Shown: one piece after another, positions 35,075 to 48,496 of the stretch
Numbering within the stretch: the stretch's first letter is position 1
Layout of the letters: each line of letters starts with the position of its first letter
Assembly (NCBI GenBank): GCA_015183035.1
Contig: JACZZP010000018.1
Coordinates: 806,001 to 870,000 of the forward strand
DNA: 64,000 nt
Origin: Meloidogyne chitwoodi
Taxonomy: Eukaryota > Nematoda > Chromadorea > Rhabditida > Meloidogynidae
Direction of reading: 5' to 3'
Notes under the pieces: generated by a model
The model's input: only the letters and a program-made list of their open reading frames with translations
What the model was told of the DNA's origin: nothing
Database searches by the model: none
Translations under genes and position numbers: made by a program

Positions 35075-35341
35075 TTATGCAAGACATCCATAAATTCTTT
35101 TATAATTAGGTGATCCACTTTGACTGGTCCCTGCTTGTTCACTACATTCATTTAAATATGAAGAAATAACATAGCAGATTGATCTCCAATTCTTCAACTT
35201 TTTCATTCGTTCAATTAAGGATGTTCAATTTGGATAAATATTTGGGATTTGATTGCTAATTTCAATTTCTGGTTTGCTTAGTTCTTCTAAACGAAATCCT
35301 TGTTCTAATTTTCGATTATCTTGCATTGATTTACAATCCAT
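35075..35341 (-). pseudogene. ORF broken by one TGA, unknown family
   Basis: An ATG at 35341 opens a frame of 38 codons (MDCKSMQDNRKLEQGFRLEE), interrupted by TGA at 35227-35225. It stays open for a further 49 codons (ERMKKLKNWRSICYVISS) to TAA at 35075. The balanced amino-acid composition on both sides suggests former coding sequence. No GT-AG intron can remove the TGA. I recognise no family. Confidence 0.4.
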
Positions 35342-35637
35342 ACATAACCTGTTATAAAAAATAGGCGATGGAGAATCGATCCCTACTCGACTGTCTTAAT
35401 ATTTCAATAATTTAAGATTGTTTAGAAATATATTTTTAGATGTTTCGATTTCAGATGAAACAAGAGCAAAAACGTCAAAAGCAATGGAGTTAAAGAAAGA
35501 AGGCTAAACAACAATAAAAAATAAATTTCTGCTAGACCTATTTTTCATGCGTTAGAGATATGTATAACTAAAATCAAAAAATATATTTTATTAACAAAAT
35601 ATTTATATATTATAGAGAAATCGAATTTTGTCAACAT

Positions 35638-36384
35638 CTACCACCAGGATTTCTTAAGTTCGTACTTAACTCCCAACAATTCTATCTTCGACTCCAACTC
35701 CATCTTCATCACAATCCCCTCTTTTTTCAAACTCTCTAATTCTTTTGAGATTTTATTGAGGTTCCCAGACGCATAATAGGCAAATGTGATGAACAATCCA
35801 ACGAACAGGCCAAAGTTTGTAAGTATTAAAACTATAAAACTAGTCCAATTATGGATGCTAGGTATTTTCTACAAAATATTAACTATAATTAAGCGAGTAG
35901 TATTTGAAGAAATAACCTGAATTTCTTTAGCATAACTCCTTTTTTGACCATAGAAAGTTTTTCGACCGAATTGACCACGTTCATCGATTTGTTCACCAAC
36001 AACATTCGTATTACGTTCAAGAGTTTCAGATCCAATTGGAATCATAGGGTCGCCAGTGTCCTCTTGTCCACGAATATGACCTTCAGTTTCTTGCGTACTC
36101 TTAGTACGAAGAACATTATCACCTATGATAGTTTATCATTTAAATAATGAAAAAATTAAAATACCCAAATTCTTAGAAACTTTCAAGATCAATTTCGGTC
36201 CTTTGCGACTCTGAACATCAAAAGAATTCAAAAAAGGTCCATTAGTAGACGAAAAATTTAATGATTTATTGATCGTCTGATGAATACGAGCTAAAATTAA
36301 TATTTTATTAAAGTAGATATGTAACTAAAAAATTAAACCTGAAAGACAGATATTTGTAACACGGAAACCGATATAACCAAGCAT
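35638..36384 (-). CDS. Orphan single-pass membrane protein, possibly mitochondrial
   Basis: Four exons join in frame: MLGYIGFRVTNICLS, then ARIHQTINKSLNFSSTNG to LKVSKNLG, then DNVLRTKSTQETEGHIRG to RSYAKEIQ, then KIPSIHNWTSFIVLI to the stop at 35638. The total is about 200 residues. There is one membrane helix (FIVLILTNFGLFVGLFITFA) followed by a coiled coil (SKELESLKKEGIVMKMELES), which ends KKSWW. The basic N-terminus could be a targeting sequence. Codons contain more G and C than in neighbouring genes. I do not recognise the family. Confidence 0.6.
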
Positions 36385-37323
36385 GCTTGTATTCCTCTAA
36401 AAGTCATGTGATTTAAAGAATAGGAATAAAAACTAAAGAAAATTAAAAATTTAAATATATAAAAAGTAAAAAAGCGGAGAATGTCCTTAAAAACTAAGTC
36501 ACAAATCTAAAAGTAAAAACAATGTAAATGATAAAAAAATGAACGATTAATCTATTTATATTTAAGTACAAGAAGAGGGACACGCCTGGGTAGGCGCAGC
36601 CAGATGGGCGCAAGTAGTCCATCTTCCTTTTTATTTCTAAATCTTTTTATTTAACATTCTATTTTGCGCCTAAACGAGCCTAGCCTACCTGGCGAGCTGC
36701 AGAACAGGTCAGTTGAATATCGCCAGTTGAGTACCTCCCTGAAGGGGCCGGTTGAGTACCAATAAATGTTAAAAATTCCTATTTTGACAAATTTTTTTGT
36801 CTTATAAAATGAACTCCCTATTCCCTCCCGAATTTGCTCAACGAAACTCCAACCGAATTTTTCCATAAAAACAGTGTAAAAAGTTAAAAACAAATTGGTA
36901 CTCAACCGGTTGTACTCAACAGACCCCAACCAGAGCGAGGAAAAATCGATTTGCAGGATCCAAGACAGGGTTTTAAAATGTTTATAGAACCGGATTTACA
37001 GGACTAGACCTGTAAAATCCTGTAAATCTTAAAAATAACAAGATTTTGACACAGGATCCTGTAAAATTATGCCAGGATCCGTTCCGCGTTCTAATGAAAA
37101 TTATAAGGAAAATCAATAAATTAAAATTTTAATAAAATTTAATTATTCTATGGCTTAATTTTATGGATTTACATAAATAAATTATGGATTGTTTTATTAA
37201 ATAAAAATATATTTTAAATTTTTATTCTTTTTATTTTAGAGATAAAATAAATTTTAAAAATTAAAATTCTGAGATTTAAAAAAATAATTTCCAATTTTAA
37301 TAAAAATTAACATCACTTAATTT
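36385..37323. other. Repeat-rich intergenic region upstream of CNOT1
   Basis: It holds a foldback element at 36748-36909 and a cluster of CAGGATCC and CTGTAAA words at 36950-37085. A GACACGCC/AGGCGC stretch near 36579 recurs near 51536. A 92-codon minus-strand frame at 36651-36929 is translated repeat and is not annotated as a gene. Confidence 0.55.
36748..36909. repeat. Foldback MITE-like repeat
   Basis: CCGGTTGAGTACCAAT at 36748-36763 is exactly mirrored as ATTGGTACTCAACCGG at 36894-36909. Single copies of GTTGAGTACC and GTACTCAAC lie just outside on both sides, as if insertions were nested. I cannot define a clear target duplication. Confidence 0.6.
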
Positions 37324-40300
37324 ATGGATTTGGCCACACCAGGCGATCCTCCGCCTAACAACGATTTTATTCAGAGAATACAGGTTTTTGGGGAATTAAA
37401 TATTAGGAAAACAAAATATTAAAAAAAAATTTACCAGAAACTTGGATCTTCATTTACCTCTAATATTGAAATATGTCAACAACATATCCTTTCTTTACTT
37501 GGCGATATGCCATTAGATGCTTTTTCTACAGCAAAAATAGTTAGTATTTAATTAAATTATTTTTAAAATTAATTAAAAAAAAGATAACTGCAATGATTGC
37601 ATCAACATCAGAATCTTTATCTTCAATTGAAAAAAATAGTTGGGATATGCTTTTAACTGGACCAAATGTAAATTCATCAGCAATTCCTTTTGAATCAAAT
37701 ATTTCTTTTGATGGAACTATTTTTGTATCTTCCCTTCGTGCTATGGTTAATAAAAAAATTTTTTAAATATTTTTAAAAAAATATTTAAAGTCTCCGTCTT
37801 TGGATTGGTCAGAAGTTCTTCAATCATTAGATAATCCACATTTTTGGGTAAAATCAAAAACGGCCTTACAATTACTTATGATTATTTTAATAACGGGAAT
37901 TTCTCCAAATCCTTTCCCTATTGGACTAATTTATCGATTATGGGCTGGAAATAAAGCTGGACAACTTTCTTTACTTAGTCAAATTATTCATCATCCTGAT
38001 ATGGTAAATTTTATTTTAATTAAATAGTTTATGTATTTAATAATATTTTTGTTCTACGTTCTTGATTACCCTCATCATCCAGTTGGCAATTTGGGATGTT
38101 TAAAAGTATTTCCAGATGAATCAAATAGATCAATAGGAATGTGGAAATGTTTAGATCTTGTTGAAATTATTTTCCGATTAGGAGATATTCCTTCTTTGAG
38201 TAATCAAGTATTGGCATTATTGAGAAGAAGGTTTATTTTTTTTAATTATGTAAAAAATTAAAAATATTTTTTAATTTTTTTAGTCCAGGACCAATGGTTC
38301 TATGCCCTGATTTACTCTTTCTTGGTGTTTTACAAATAAGTGTATGTATTTAAAAATTAAAAAGCAAATTAATTTAAATAATAATTCTACCTTTATTTAA
38401 TAAAATATATTCTGATTAAAAAATTAAATTTGATAAATAAATATAATATTTTGTCTAAATTTTTAAAGAATTCTTTTTCTAAATTAAAGAAATATTTAGA
38501 TGCAAATGACTCAATTTCGTGCTCATGTACTCAAATACCTTGTCTCAGTTTTATTATCTGGTCATTCAAATGCTGTTCCAATACTTCAATTTTCCTGGAA
38601 TTTTGAAAATCATCGTGTTCAAATGCGTCAAATTTTATTTGCTTCAATGGCTGCTTATTATTCACAAAATCCTGAAGATCAAAGCCGTTTAACAAGAATT
38701 TTAGAAATTACACATGAATTAAAAGGATTAAGTGAATTGTTAAGTATTAATCAATTTTCATTTGTTATTGATTTGGCTATTTTGGCAGCAAGAAGGGATT
38801 TTCTTAAATTGGATAAATTTATTGAAGACAAATTAACTGAACATGGTAAGAGAAAGGAGAAGAAAATATAATATATTTAATAAAAATTAATAATAATTTG
38901 AGCATTTCAGGAGAACGATTTGCACAAGATTTATGTCAAGCAATGAAAAGAAGATGTCCTGGCCTAGGAACAAATAATCCTTTATCAACTGATACTTTTC
39001 AATTAATATTCTCAGCGTTACAGCCACGAGTAGCTGCTTGGCCAATAATAGCAACAGAATTAACACAATTAATTGGACAACTTAGGAACAAGGCATCTAA
39101 ATTATTTTTTTAAAAATATTAAATAATAATTTTAAGGCAAGAACAGGTACTTCTGCAACATCAACAACAACTCCTTATATGACAGGAGGTGCTCCTCCAT
39201 TTATGCCAATAAAAATGTCTGAGGGAAGAACATCTGGTTTTTAAATAAATTTTGTTAAATTATTTTATTAAAATTTAGCAGGAACACCAGTTATTGGAGG
39301 CACATCTGTTCTTCCAATTGGAGCTCCAACAACTCCAACCTCAAATCCTTTTACACTTTTTCAACAAAGAGAACAAATTATGCGTAATTTACGTTCAACT
39401 CCTGGAAATGAATTTCGTAGTCCTGACTTTAGAAATTTATCTCATTTGCATAGTGGATCACCTAGCCATGGAAATATAGATTTTGGAGGTTTGTTTGTTG
39501 ATAATTTTTGTTAAAATAATCAAAAAAAGTAATTTTACACAATACGGTTCCAAATTAATGTAAAATTAAGTCCTAGTAAGATTCGCTTCAGAGTTTGCGA
39601 TTCAGTGCTCTCTACTCTGAAATGTCTACTTTGACTTACTCTAAACTGTCTGACTCTGAAACGACCCATACCTAAAAATCCCGTTAATTAGTTGTTTAAA
39701 AAATATTTGGCATTATGTCCTTTGCCAATTAGTCCTTGTTATTTTCAATTTCATTTTTCTTTTGTTGCTTTTTGTTTTAAGGAATTTTTTTTGGTAATTT
39801 TAGAAAATTAAAACTGTTTAATTATGTATTATTCCTAAATTCAAATGCTACAGCCAATAAATCAATACCAAATCTATTTAGATGACTTGAGCACAGTTGT
39901 ATTTGGAGAAGAAATTCAGGAGGAGGCTAATTCATATTTTCAACAAGTTAGTTTTTATTTTTAAATTTAATAATTGCTAATTTTTAAGATCTATGCTCCA
40001 AATGGGCGAATGTCTGTTGCTGAATTCATTTCTAAGCTTAAGTCATTCAAACTTTCTGCCGATCCACGTGATAGGGTAAATTCACAATTCTTATGTTTTT
40101 GATTTAAATTTCATTCTTAAAACTATCGCGGAGTCTTTTATTAAATTTTAGGAGCTTCTCCTTTGCGTTATAAAAAATCTGTTCGATGAATACAGATTTT
40201 TTCGTGAATATCCAGATCGAGAATTGAGGACAACTGCTGAAGTTTATGGTGGAATTATTAGAGAAGAAATTGTTGAGTAAGTTTTTAACTTTTTATTTTT

Positions 40301-43300
40301 GACTAGTTTAATAGTTATAGACAAATACAATTTGCTACGGCTGTTCGCCGAGTTATTGAGTCATTAAATGACGAACCAGGAAGTATGCTTTGGACTTTTG
40401 GGATTACTGCTTTGACCAGTTGTAGAGCAATTCTTCATAAATATCCAAAGTTTTGCGAAATGGTTGTTGCTCTTGAAACTTTCAATCGCTTTCCTTCTGG
40501 ACTTAAAGACTATTTAACATTTGGAGTAAAAGGTCAACTTCCTCCAATGCACACTACTGACAGAGATATTTCATGGAGTTCTGGTCAATCATTTATTCCA
40601 TCTTCAATGATTCCACCTTCTCCTTTTAATATGCCAATGATTGGATCAACTCAACCATTTACGATTCCGCCAAATATTGGAAGTATGAAGTTTTCTGCTC
40701 CGAGAGGCCTTACTACTGTAAGAATTTTTGAAAAATTTTTGAAAAATTCTTCAATTTTTGCTTAATTTTTCGATTATCTTAAATACTAAACTATTCAATT
40801 TTAGGGGAATTCTATGTTGAACGTTACCAATGTCGACATTCTTGTTAGTGCCACCGAGCGTGATGGTAGTCAAGTCAAACAACCTCCACAAGTTGTGTTT
40901 GAGAAAGTTGCTTTTACTTGTAACAATCTCTGTACTAATAACTTAATGGAAAAGGTTTAACTTTTTTAAAACATTCAACAATATTTTTGGAAATTTTTAG
41001 ACTCAAGAAATTAATGAACTCGTAAAAGATGGTGGAAATGACTTCAATATGTGGCTCGCTCAATATTTGGTTATGAAACGAGTTACTGTAGAACAGAATT
41101 TTCAACCTCTATATAACAGTTTTTTAATGTTAATAAACAACGAATCTTTGGACGAGTTTATTCGTAAAGAAACTTTTCGTAATATTGGCATTCTTCTAAA
41201 AAGCGACAAACGCCAAGCTGTTTCTAATTTTGGTGATCGTCAATTGCTTAAAAATCTTGGACATTGGTTGGGAATAATTACAATAGGACGAGATCAGCCT
41301 GTGCTAGCAAAGAATATAGATTTAAAATATCTTCTAATTGAAGCTTTTTATAAAGGACAACAAGAACTTCTTTATATTATTCCTTTTGTTGTTAAATGTT
41401 TAACTGCAAGCGCTAAAAGCACGGTTATTTTTTGAATTTATTATTGACATTTTTTAATTATTGGAAGATTTAATGCTTTTAATTTTCTTTGTAGATTTTT
41501 TGAGAATTTATGAAAATAATTTAGATTTTTGGACCTAAATGTGCTTGGATTTACTCTCTCCTAAAGGTGCTAGTCGAAATTCACAATGAACCAGATCTCA
41601 AATTAAACTTAAAATTTGAAATTGAAGTTCTTTGCAAAGAACTTAGCATTGACTTACGCAGCGTTGAAGTTGGAAATTATTTGAAAGAATCTAGCAGACT
41701 GGTCAATTTTTCTTTAAATTTTTAATCTAAATTTCTTTGAAATTTTTAGCCGAAACTTTTACCAGTCAAGCCAGAAGGTCCTTCACCAGTTCCTTCCTCT
41801 TCTATTGCTCCACTTCAACAACCATTTCCTCCCGGAGTGTCAATGTTTGGCGGAGGTGGAAATAGACCTGCATCTGCTTCTGAAATGCTTTCTAACTTAA
41901 ATATTTCTACTACTGGTGGAAGAGATTCCGCGTTTTCTGCGTCTCCTGCTTTTTCACAGCAAGCTTTGCAAATTGCACCAAAAAATGCAGTACAAGCTCC
42001 GACAATTCCTGCATTTAATTATGCTGATTTGAATATTTTCACACAATCAGGTTTATTTGAAATTTTATTTTTAAATTATTGAAATACTTGTCAAACCATA
42101 GATTTTAAAATTAATCTGATTTTTATTTTAGTTCAATTTAAATTTTTATTTTTGAGAAAAAAATATGATGGTTCTTTTTATTAAATTTATTTTTGTTTAG
42201 GTCTCATGCAGAATACAACGATTCCACAGCATCTTATTATTTTCCAAATGCATCCAAATCTTAAATATTTATGTAAAAATGCTATTTTGCATTCAATCAA
42301 GGAACTTATTGGTTTATATTTAAAAAATTTTAAACTTTTTTTTTAATTTAGGCGGAATTGCCGATCGTGCTATTAGCGTTGCAATAACTGCTACTGAACA
42401 TGTCTGCCGTAAAGATTTTTGTTTTGATCCATCAGAACAAAATATTCGTCGAGCAGCACATCAAATGATGCGTGCAATGACTGCTGGAATGGCTGCAATA
42501 ACTTGTAGAGAGCCTTTGGCTACAACAATGCTTGGAATGCTTAAACAAGCACTTTGTAATGCTATTGGAAATATTTTATCAGGAAGTGATCAAGCAAAAA
42601 TGATTGATGAAACAGCAATTGCTGTTACTGAAGCAAATATAACTCTTGCAACAAATTTTATTGTAAAAAGTTCTTGTGAGAAGGCTGTTATAGAAATTGA
42701 GAAACGTTTGGATTCTGAATTTGCTGCACGTAAATCGGCAATGAAAGAAGGTAGAACATTCCAAGGTAGTACTGAACTTACTGCTATATTGGAAAAAGTT
42801 CCTGAAGCGATAAGAATTAAAAATGGATTTACTTCAGAGTTAAATATGAAGATTTATGACGACTTTTCTGCGTATGTGAATTTTTTAAATAATTTACTTG
42901 ATTTTTAAATAAATTTAGAAAGATTTGTGGCTTCAAGCCTTTAGTTCCAGAGGAACGTTTCATTGAGTTTACTCGTCGTGGTCAAATGACAACACCTGCA
43001 GTTGGTAGTGGACCTAGCCGAACACCTACAAATGCTTTTTCTACTCCATTTGTTCCAGCTACCAATATTTCATCTTTACCTGATGGACGTCCTCCAACAA
43101 TTACTTTGCCAAATATGCTTCCTTCTCACTCATCACAAATGTCACATCAAACATCAATTATGGGTGGTGGTGATCGAATGCAAATTAATCTATTTTCTGA
43201 TGAAAATAATTTTAATTCTACAAATATTGGAATCAGAAAAATGAATGAAGAACAATTATTACAAAGTAAAGTTGAGACTATTTTGAGAGAATGGATTACT

Positions 43301-45447
43301 ATTTGTTATACTCCAATGGCACAACGTGATCCACAACATGCGTTGGCATGTATTGTACAAATGGTTTTTTTTTTTATTTTATTTTTTTGGACATTTTTAA
43401 ATTATAGATGCATGACAATGGAGTGTTAGCAACTGATGAAATGATCACAAAATTCTTTAAAATCTGTGCAGATATTTGTTTTGATGTTTCCTATCGTTTA
43501 CTTAAAAATGAAAGTACTGGTCAATCGACAGTTGTTCGTCAACGTTGTTATTATACATTAGATGCTTTTACTAAATTGACATGGTTTTTTTTAATCTATT
43601 ATAATTTTAATATAAATTTTTTTTAATAGTCTAATGGTTAAATACAGCGATGGCCAACATCATTCAACGAAAGTTAATTTACTCAAAAAAGTTTTAAACA
43701 TTTTGAGCAGCGCTGTTCATAAAGATCATGAACAACGAAAATCTGAATTTAATGGAATGCCATTTCATCGAATTTTGATTATTATGTTCAATGAATTGAC
43801 TGCTCCAGATCCTGTTTTGGATCCAATTCAGTGGCATATTCTTGAAGCTTTTGGGTATATAAGATATTAATTTTATATAAATTATTTACAATTTCTTTAT
43901 TTAGACAAACTCTCTTTTTGTTACAACCTCGTCGTGTACCTGGTTTTGCATTTCATTGGCTTGATATTATTGGACATCGAAATTTTATTGGACGATTGCT
44001 TGCAGATAGTTTTGATTTGGGTCGAACTGGTGCTATGTATACTCAATTAATACTTTGCCATCTTAAATTCTTGGCACTCTTTCTTCGTAACGTACAACTT
44101 CCAAAGCCTATTTCCTTTATTTATAAAGGAACTTTGAGGGTTTTATTAGTTATTCTTCATGACTTTCCAGGTAAATTATGAAATATATATTATTTTTTGA
44201 CATATTTTAGCTGATTAAATTTGCTTTTTTAAAATCCTTTTTATTTTTTTTATTTTTAGAAATTCTTTGTGAATATCACTATGTTCTCTGTGATACTGTT
44301 CCACCAAATTGTGTACAGCTGCGCAATTTGATTTTAAGTGCGTATCCAAGAGACATGAGACTTCCAGATCCTTTTGCAGAGAATTTTTCGAAGGTTAAAA
44401 ATTAATTATTTAAATTTTTTATAAAAATTTATATTTTTAGATTGAAAACGTTCCTGAAATGAGCACAAATCCTAAAACACATGGAGAAATTAATAATATA
44501 ATTTCTCAAGATTTGCGTAAACGTTTAGATGATTATTTTGAAACTCGTACTTCAATTAGTCTTCTTTCTGATTTACCAACTTTTCTTGAATCATCATTAC
44601 AACAACAAACAACATCACCAAGTCAAAAATATAATATTAGTGTTATTAATTCTGTTGTTATGTATGTTGGTGTTAGAGCAATTGATTCAATTGATGAGAA
44701 AAAACAAAGAATTTCAATGGAAACAATTGCACATACAGCTTTTATGGACATTTTTCAGAATTTGGCTGTTTCTCTTTGCACTGAAGGTTTTTTTTAATTA
44801 AACATAATGTTTAAAAAATTTTACAAGAATATATACTTTTGATAATTTTAAAATAATTATAAATTTAGGAAAATATTTGCTTTTTAATGCAATGGCTAAC
44901 CAACTGCGTTATCCAAATTCGCATACGCATTACTTCAGTTGCACGTTACTTTACCTCTTTTTGGAGGCAAATTCTGAACAAATTCAAGAACAGATTACGC
45001 GGTATGATTTTTACTTTATTTTAAAAAATATATTTATGCACTAGTTCTTGGTTATGGTAATTAGAATTTTATTGTTAATCACTAAATCTTTCCTTCTATT
45101 TATTTAATTAGTACCATAAAAATAACATTATTCTTAAATAAGTTACTTTTGGTGTATTATTGTCACTTTCTTTTAATATATTTACTTTTTTCAGAATTCT
45201 CTTTGAACGACTTGTAGCACTTCGACCACATCCTTGGGGTCTTCTTATCACTTTTATTGAACTCTTCAGAAATCAGCGTTACAGTTTTTGGAATCATGAC
45301 TATGTCCGTTGTGCACCAGAAATTGAACGGTTTATTTTTAGTTAAAATATAATAATCCAATTCTTTCAATTTAGACTTTTTAAAAGTGTTGCAAATTCAT
45401 GTGGTATTACTTCGATACCAACGGAACTTCAATCTAATGGAACTTAA
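37324..45447 (+). CDS. CNOT1: CCR4-NOT complex scaffold subunit 1 (NOT1)
   Basis: CNOT1 is the scaffold on which the CCR4 and CAF1 deadenylases and the NOT2/3 module assemble to shorten mRNA poly(A) tails. The gene has over 25 exons. The N-terminal HEAT-like region includes [16 protein letters not shown] and [19 protein letters not shown]. The MIF4G region follows, with [31 protein letters not shown] and [14 protein letters not shown]. Next is the CNOT9-binding part with HFLNDEP-like and [11 protein letters not shown] segments, then [11 protein letters not shown]. The C-terminal NOT1 domain includes [40 protein letters not shown]-like, and [11 protein letters not shown], ending near [10 protein letters not shown]. 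The start at 37324 ([15 protein letters not shown]) is the first ATG in frame. The C. elegans orthologue is let-711/ntl-1. Confidence 0.93.
39580..39690. repeat. Dispersed repeat in a CNOT1 intron
   Basis: The intron at about 39488-39848 carries repeated ACTCTGAAA/ACTCTAAA words and ACTCTGAAACGACCCATACC. The last matches the stretch near 22843 in 15 or more positions. This intron is longer than most in the gene. Confidence 0.4.
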
Positions 45448-46040
45448 TAAAAATATTTTAAACAAAATAAAAAAGAAAAAATGTTCTTAAATATTAAGGT
45501 ATATTTATAATAATGAATTTAAATTAAAAAATAAATATTATATTTGTTTAATTAATGGGATAATTCACAGTAAAAAGAAGATAATTCACCCAATAAATAA
45601 TAAAATTGCTCTATTTTTTTTGAAAACTTTTCTGTTATATTATTTCTTTATTTTCTAAAGGTGAATATTATTATTTTTCTTTTGTGTGAATTATTCTTTT
45701 ACACAATTATATATATATATTATTATAATTATTAATTGTGTATTTTTGTTTCACATTTGCTATTTTTATGTTTTTATTAATTTTTTGTTCTTTGATTTAT
45801 CGACACAACTATTACATATTTACTTGTTTTTTCTTTTCCACTCTCCCGGGTAATTATTACTATATTATATTTGGATTTTTTAACTCTCATTTATTGTTCT
45901 CTCTCTCCTTAAATAATTTTTTTTGATTTTATGTTATAAATAAAATAAATATGTAAAAAATTAAAAATTATTTTTTAGTATATTTCAATAAATAAATTCA
46001 TTTAAATATTTCTCTAATTTTAAGTAAAAAGTCGTCATCA
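45448..46040. other. Convergent intergenic region
   Basis: The 3' ends of CNOT1 (+) and the dipeptidase gene (-) face each other here. AT-rich sequence with several AATAAA words that could be polyadenylation signals on either strand. No further gene is supported. Confidence 0.5.
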
Positions 46041-48496
46041 TTATATCTTCGCACATTCAAAGAAATAAGCCACAAACATTTTCATTCCATTTATGTAATT
46101 GTAGACATCCAACTTTTCGTTCTAAAAAAAAATTTTTTAGAACAAAATTTAAACAACTAGAACATAAAAATTAAAAAAACCTGAGAATGTGCCATATCAT
46201 CAGAACGACCCATAGGCAAAAGCATAACATTTTTCCCAGTTATATTCTTTTTAAAAAATATTATTTTAAATATAAATAATTTAAAAAAAACCTGAAATGT
46301 TAAAGTCACAGGAATACTTCCACCTTCTCTAGTAAAGTCTGGTTCAACACCATATACTTAATAAATATATTAATATTTAAATATATTTTAAATATTATAC
46401 CTTTTTTAACAGCATTAGATCCAGCTTTATAATGAGCATGTCGAAAGTCACCCAACCAAGCCAAAGCACCACCACTTGGAATTACTCTATAAATAAATAA
46501 ATTATATAAAAACATTTATTAATTTTTGGAGTTTACTTAATTTTATTAGCAGTTTCTCTTTGAGCAAAGATTTTGGTCAACTGGTCAATAACAACTTTGT
46601 TTACTTCATCGGGAATCATATCTGGCACTAATCTGAAAATATTTTTAAATTTTTAAAGTTTTTAAATTTTCTAAAACCGAATGCTAAATTTTCCAATAAC
46701 TTTTGCGGGAATAACAGTTTTTGTTCCTTTTCCATAAAAAGCACCTTCAATACCTAAAAAAAGAAAATAAATACAAACAAATAAATATTTTATTTTTAAA
46801 TTAACCATGAACTGAAAGAGAAGGTTGACGCCATCTACGCATTAAAATTTCCTTTGGATTTGTAGACATTAGCTTTTCAACTCCAATATCTTTTTTAAAT
46901 GCTTCCTATAATTTTTATATAATTTTTATTTAAAAATTAAAAAAATAACCATGTCAAATGATGTAATTTTGTCATAAAGCTTAAAAATAAAAATATTTTT
47001 TTTAATTATTTTTTTAATTATAAGTTAATTCACTCCAATTTTTAAATTATTAAAAATCCCAAAATGTGTAAAATAAAAATTAGAAAAATAAATATATACC
47101 TCAGACTCTTCCTTTGTTAATTCTGCTACCATTTTATCTAAACCTCTACAAAAATAATAATTTATTATTATTTTTTAGTTAAAAAATATTTTTTACTTGA
47201 TAAGAATATTTCCCTTATTATCAGTTAATTGACTTAAAATCCAACAAAGATCAATCATTGGTTCATGTCTTAAAAATAAATAAATTATTAAAAAATAATA
47301 AAATATTATTTATTTATTTACATTGCCCCTCCATACGTTCCTGAATGAAGATCTTGTTTTGGTGAAGTAACTTCTAATTGATAAGAACAAATACCTCTAT
47401 TTTAAAATATTATAAAAAATTAATTTAGTCAAATCTAATTTTATAAAATAATAATAATCGAATAATTCAACTCTAGAAAAAGTTTTTCTCCTTTATTATT
47501 ACATTAATGCACCCCTTAACAATTATTTTTTAAAAATATAACCTAAGTCCATAAGTAATACAAGGTTTTTCTTTTCCAAGCCAATAATTGTCTGAAATAC
47601 AAGTAAAATCAATATCTTCAAGAAATTCTTTTTTATGTTTCTCTAGAATTGAATCTAATCCTAAAGAACCACTTTCTTCCATTCCTTCAAAGACAAACTT
47701 TAAAAAAATAAAATAAATAATTTTAATAAAATAAAAAATAAAACCTTTAAATTAATTGGAATTTCAATTTTTAATTTTTGAAGAGTTTCAATAACATTAA
47801 GCCATCCAAGTACTGGGCCTTTATCATCTGTAGAACCTCTACCAAATAATTTCCCATTAATTTCAGTTAATTTAAATGGTTCAGTATTCCTTAATATTTT
47901 AATAAATAAATAAAATAATAATTAAAAAATAACCATCCATCATCTAAATTTGCTGGTTGAACATCCAAATGACCATAAATAAGTAAAGTTTTTTTATTTT
48001 TATCATTCCCTAATGTTCCAAAAATAACTGGTGGAAGTGGAATTGTTGTTCCATCAGGTAATGTTTGTATATCATTTTTTATTTGTTTACAAACAATTCC
48101 AAGTTTTGTCATAAGCTTAAGAAAATAGTTTGGTATTTTTCTGACATAACAGAAAAGTACAAGAAAATAAATAAATAATTTTTACTTTTTCAGTCCAGTC
48201 AATCATTCTGTAAAAAATAAAATTTATTTTAAAAAATATTTAAAATTGAAAAATTTGATAATATTTTTCCTCCTTTTTTTAAGCTTTAAAATATTTTTTT
48301 AAAACTTTTTTTACCTGAAAACATCTTCCCGATGTTCAGCAGTTGCAGAAACACTTGGAATTGCAACAGCTTCACGTAAACGTTCAATCCAAATATTTTT
48401 GTTTGTTTCAATATATCTAAATATTAAAAAATTATTTTATTTTTTTTAAATTTACTGAAAAACAGAATCATAAATTTTATCCTCTTTAGTAGACAT
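46041..48496 (-). CDS. CNDP2: Cytosolic non-specific dipeptidase (M20 family)
   Basis: The enzyme is a dizinc exopeptidase that hydrolyses dipeptides such as Cys-Gly. Metal ligands are visible: [13 protein letters not shown] (His), [13 protein letters not shown] (bridging Asp), the catalytic pair [19 protein letters not shown] block near 47330 (reads as HSGTYGGAM), and the C-terminal His near the MAHS segment. [20 protein letters not shown] and [16 protein letters not shown] belong to the dimerisation and substrate region. About 14 exons give a full-length protein of roughly 480 residues. The start at 48496 (MSTKEDK) matches the short family N-terminus. The C. elegans orthologue is pes-9. Confidence 0.9.

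Noticed and set aside
35225..35227. TGA as a selenocysteine codon
   Set aside because: No selenoprotein family match and no visible SECIS structure.
36651..36929. 92-codon minus-strand ORF
   Set aside because: It lies across the foldback repeat and encodes repeat sequence; no exon context or family.
45738..45926. 62-codon hydrophobic ORF
   Set aside because: AT-rich downstream region of CNOT1; no start context or homology.
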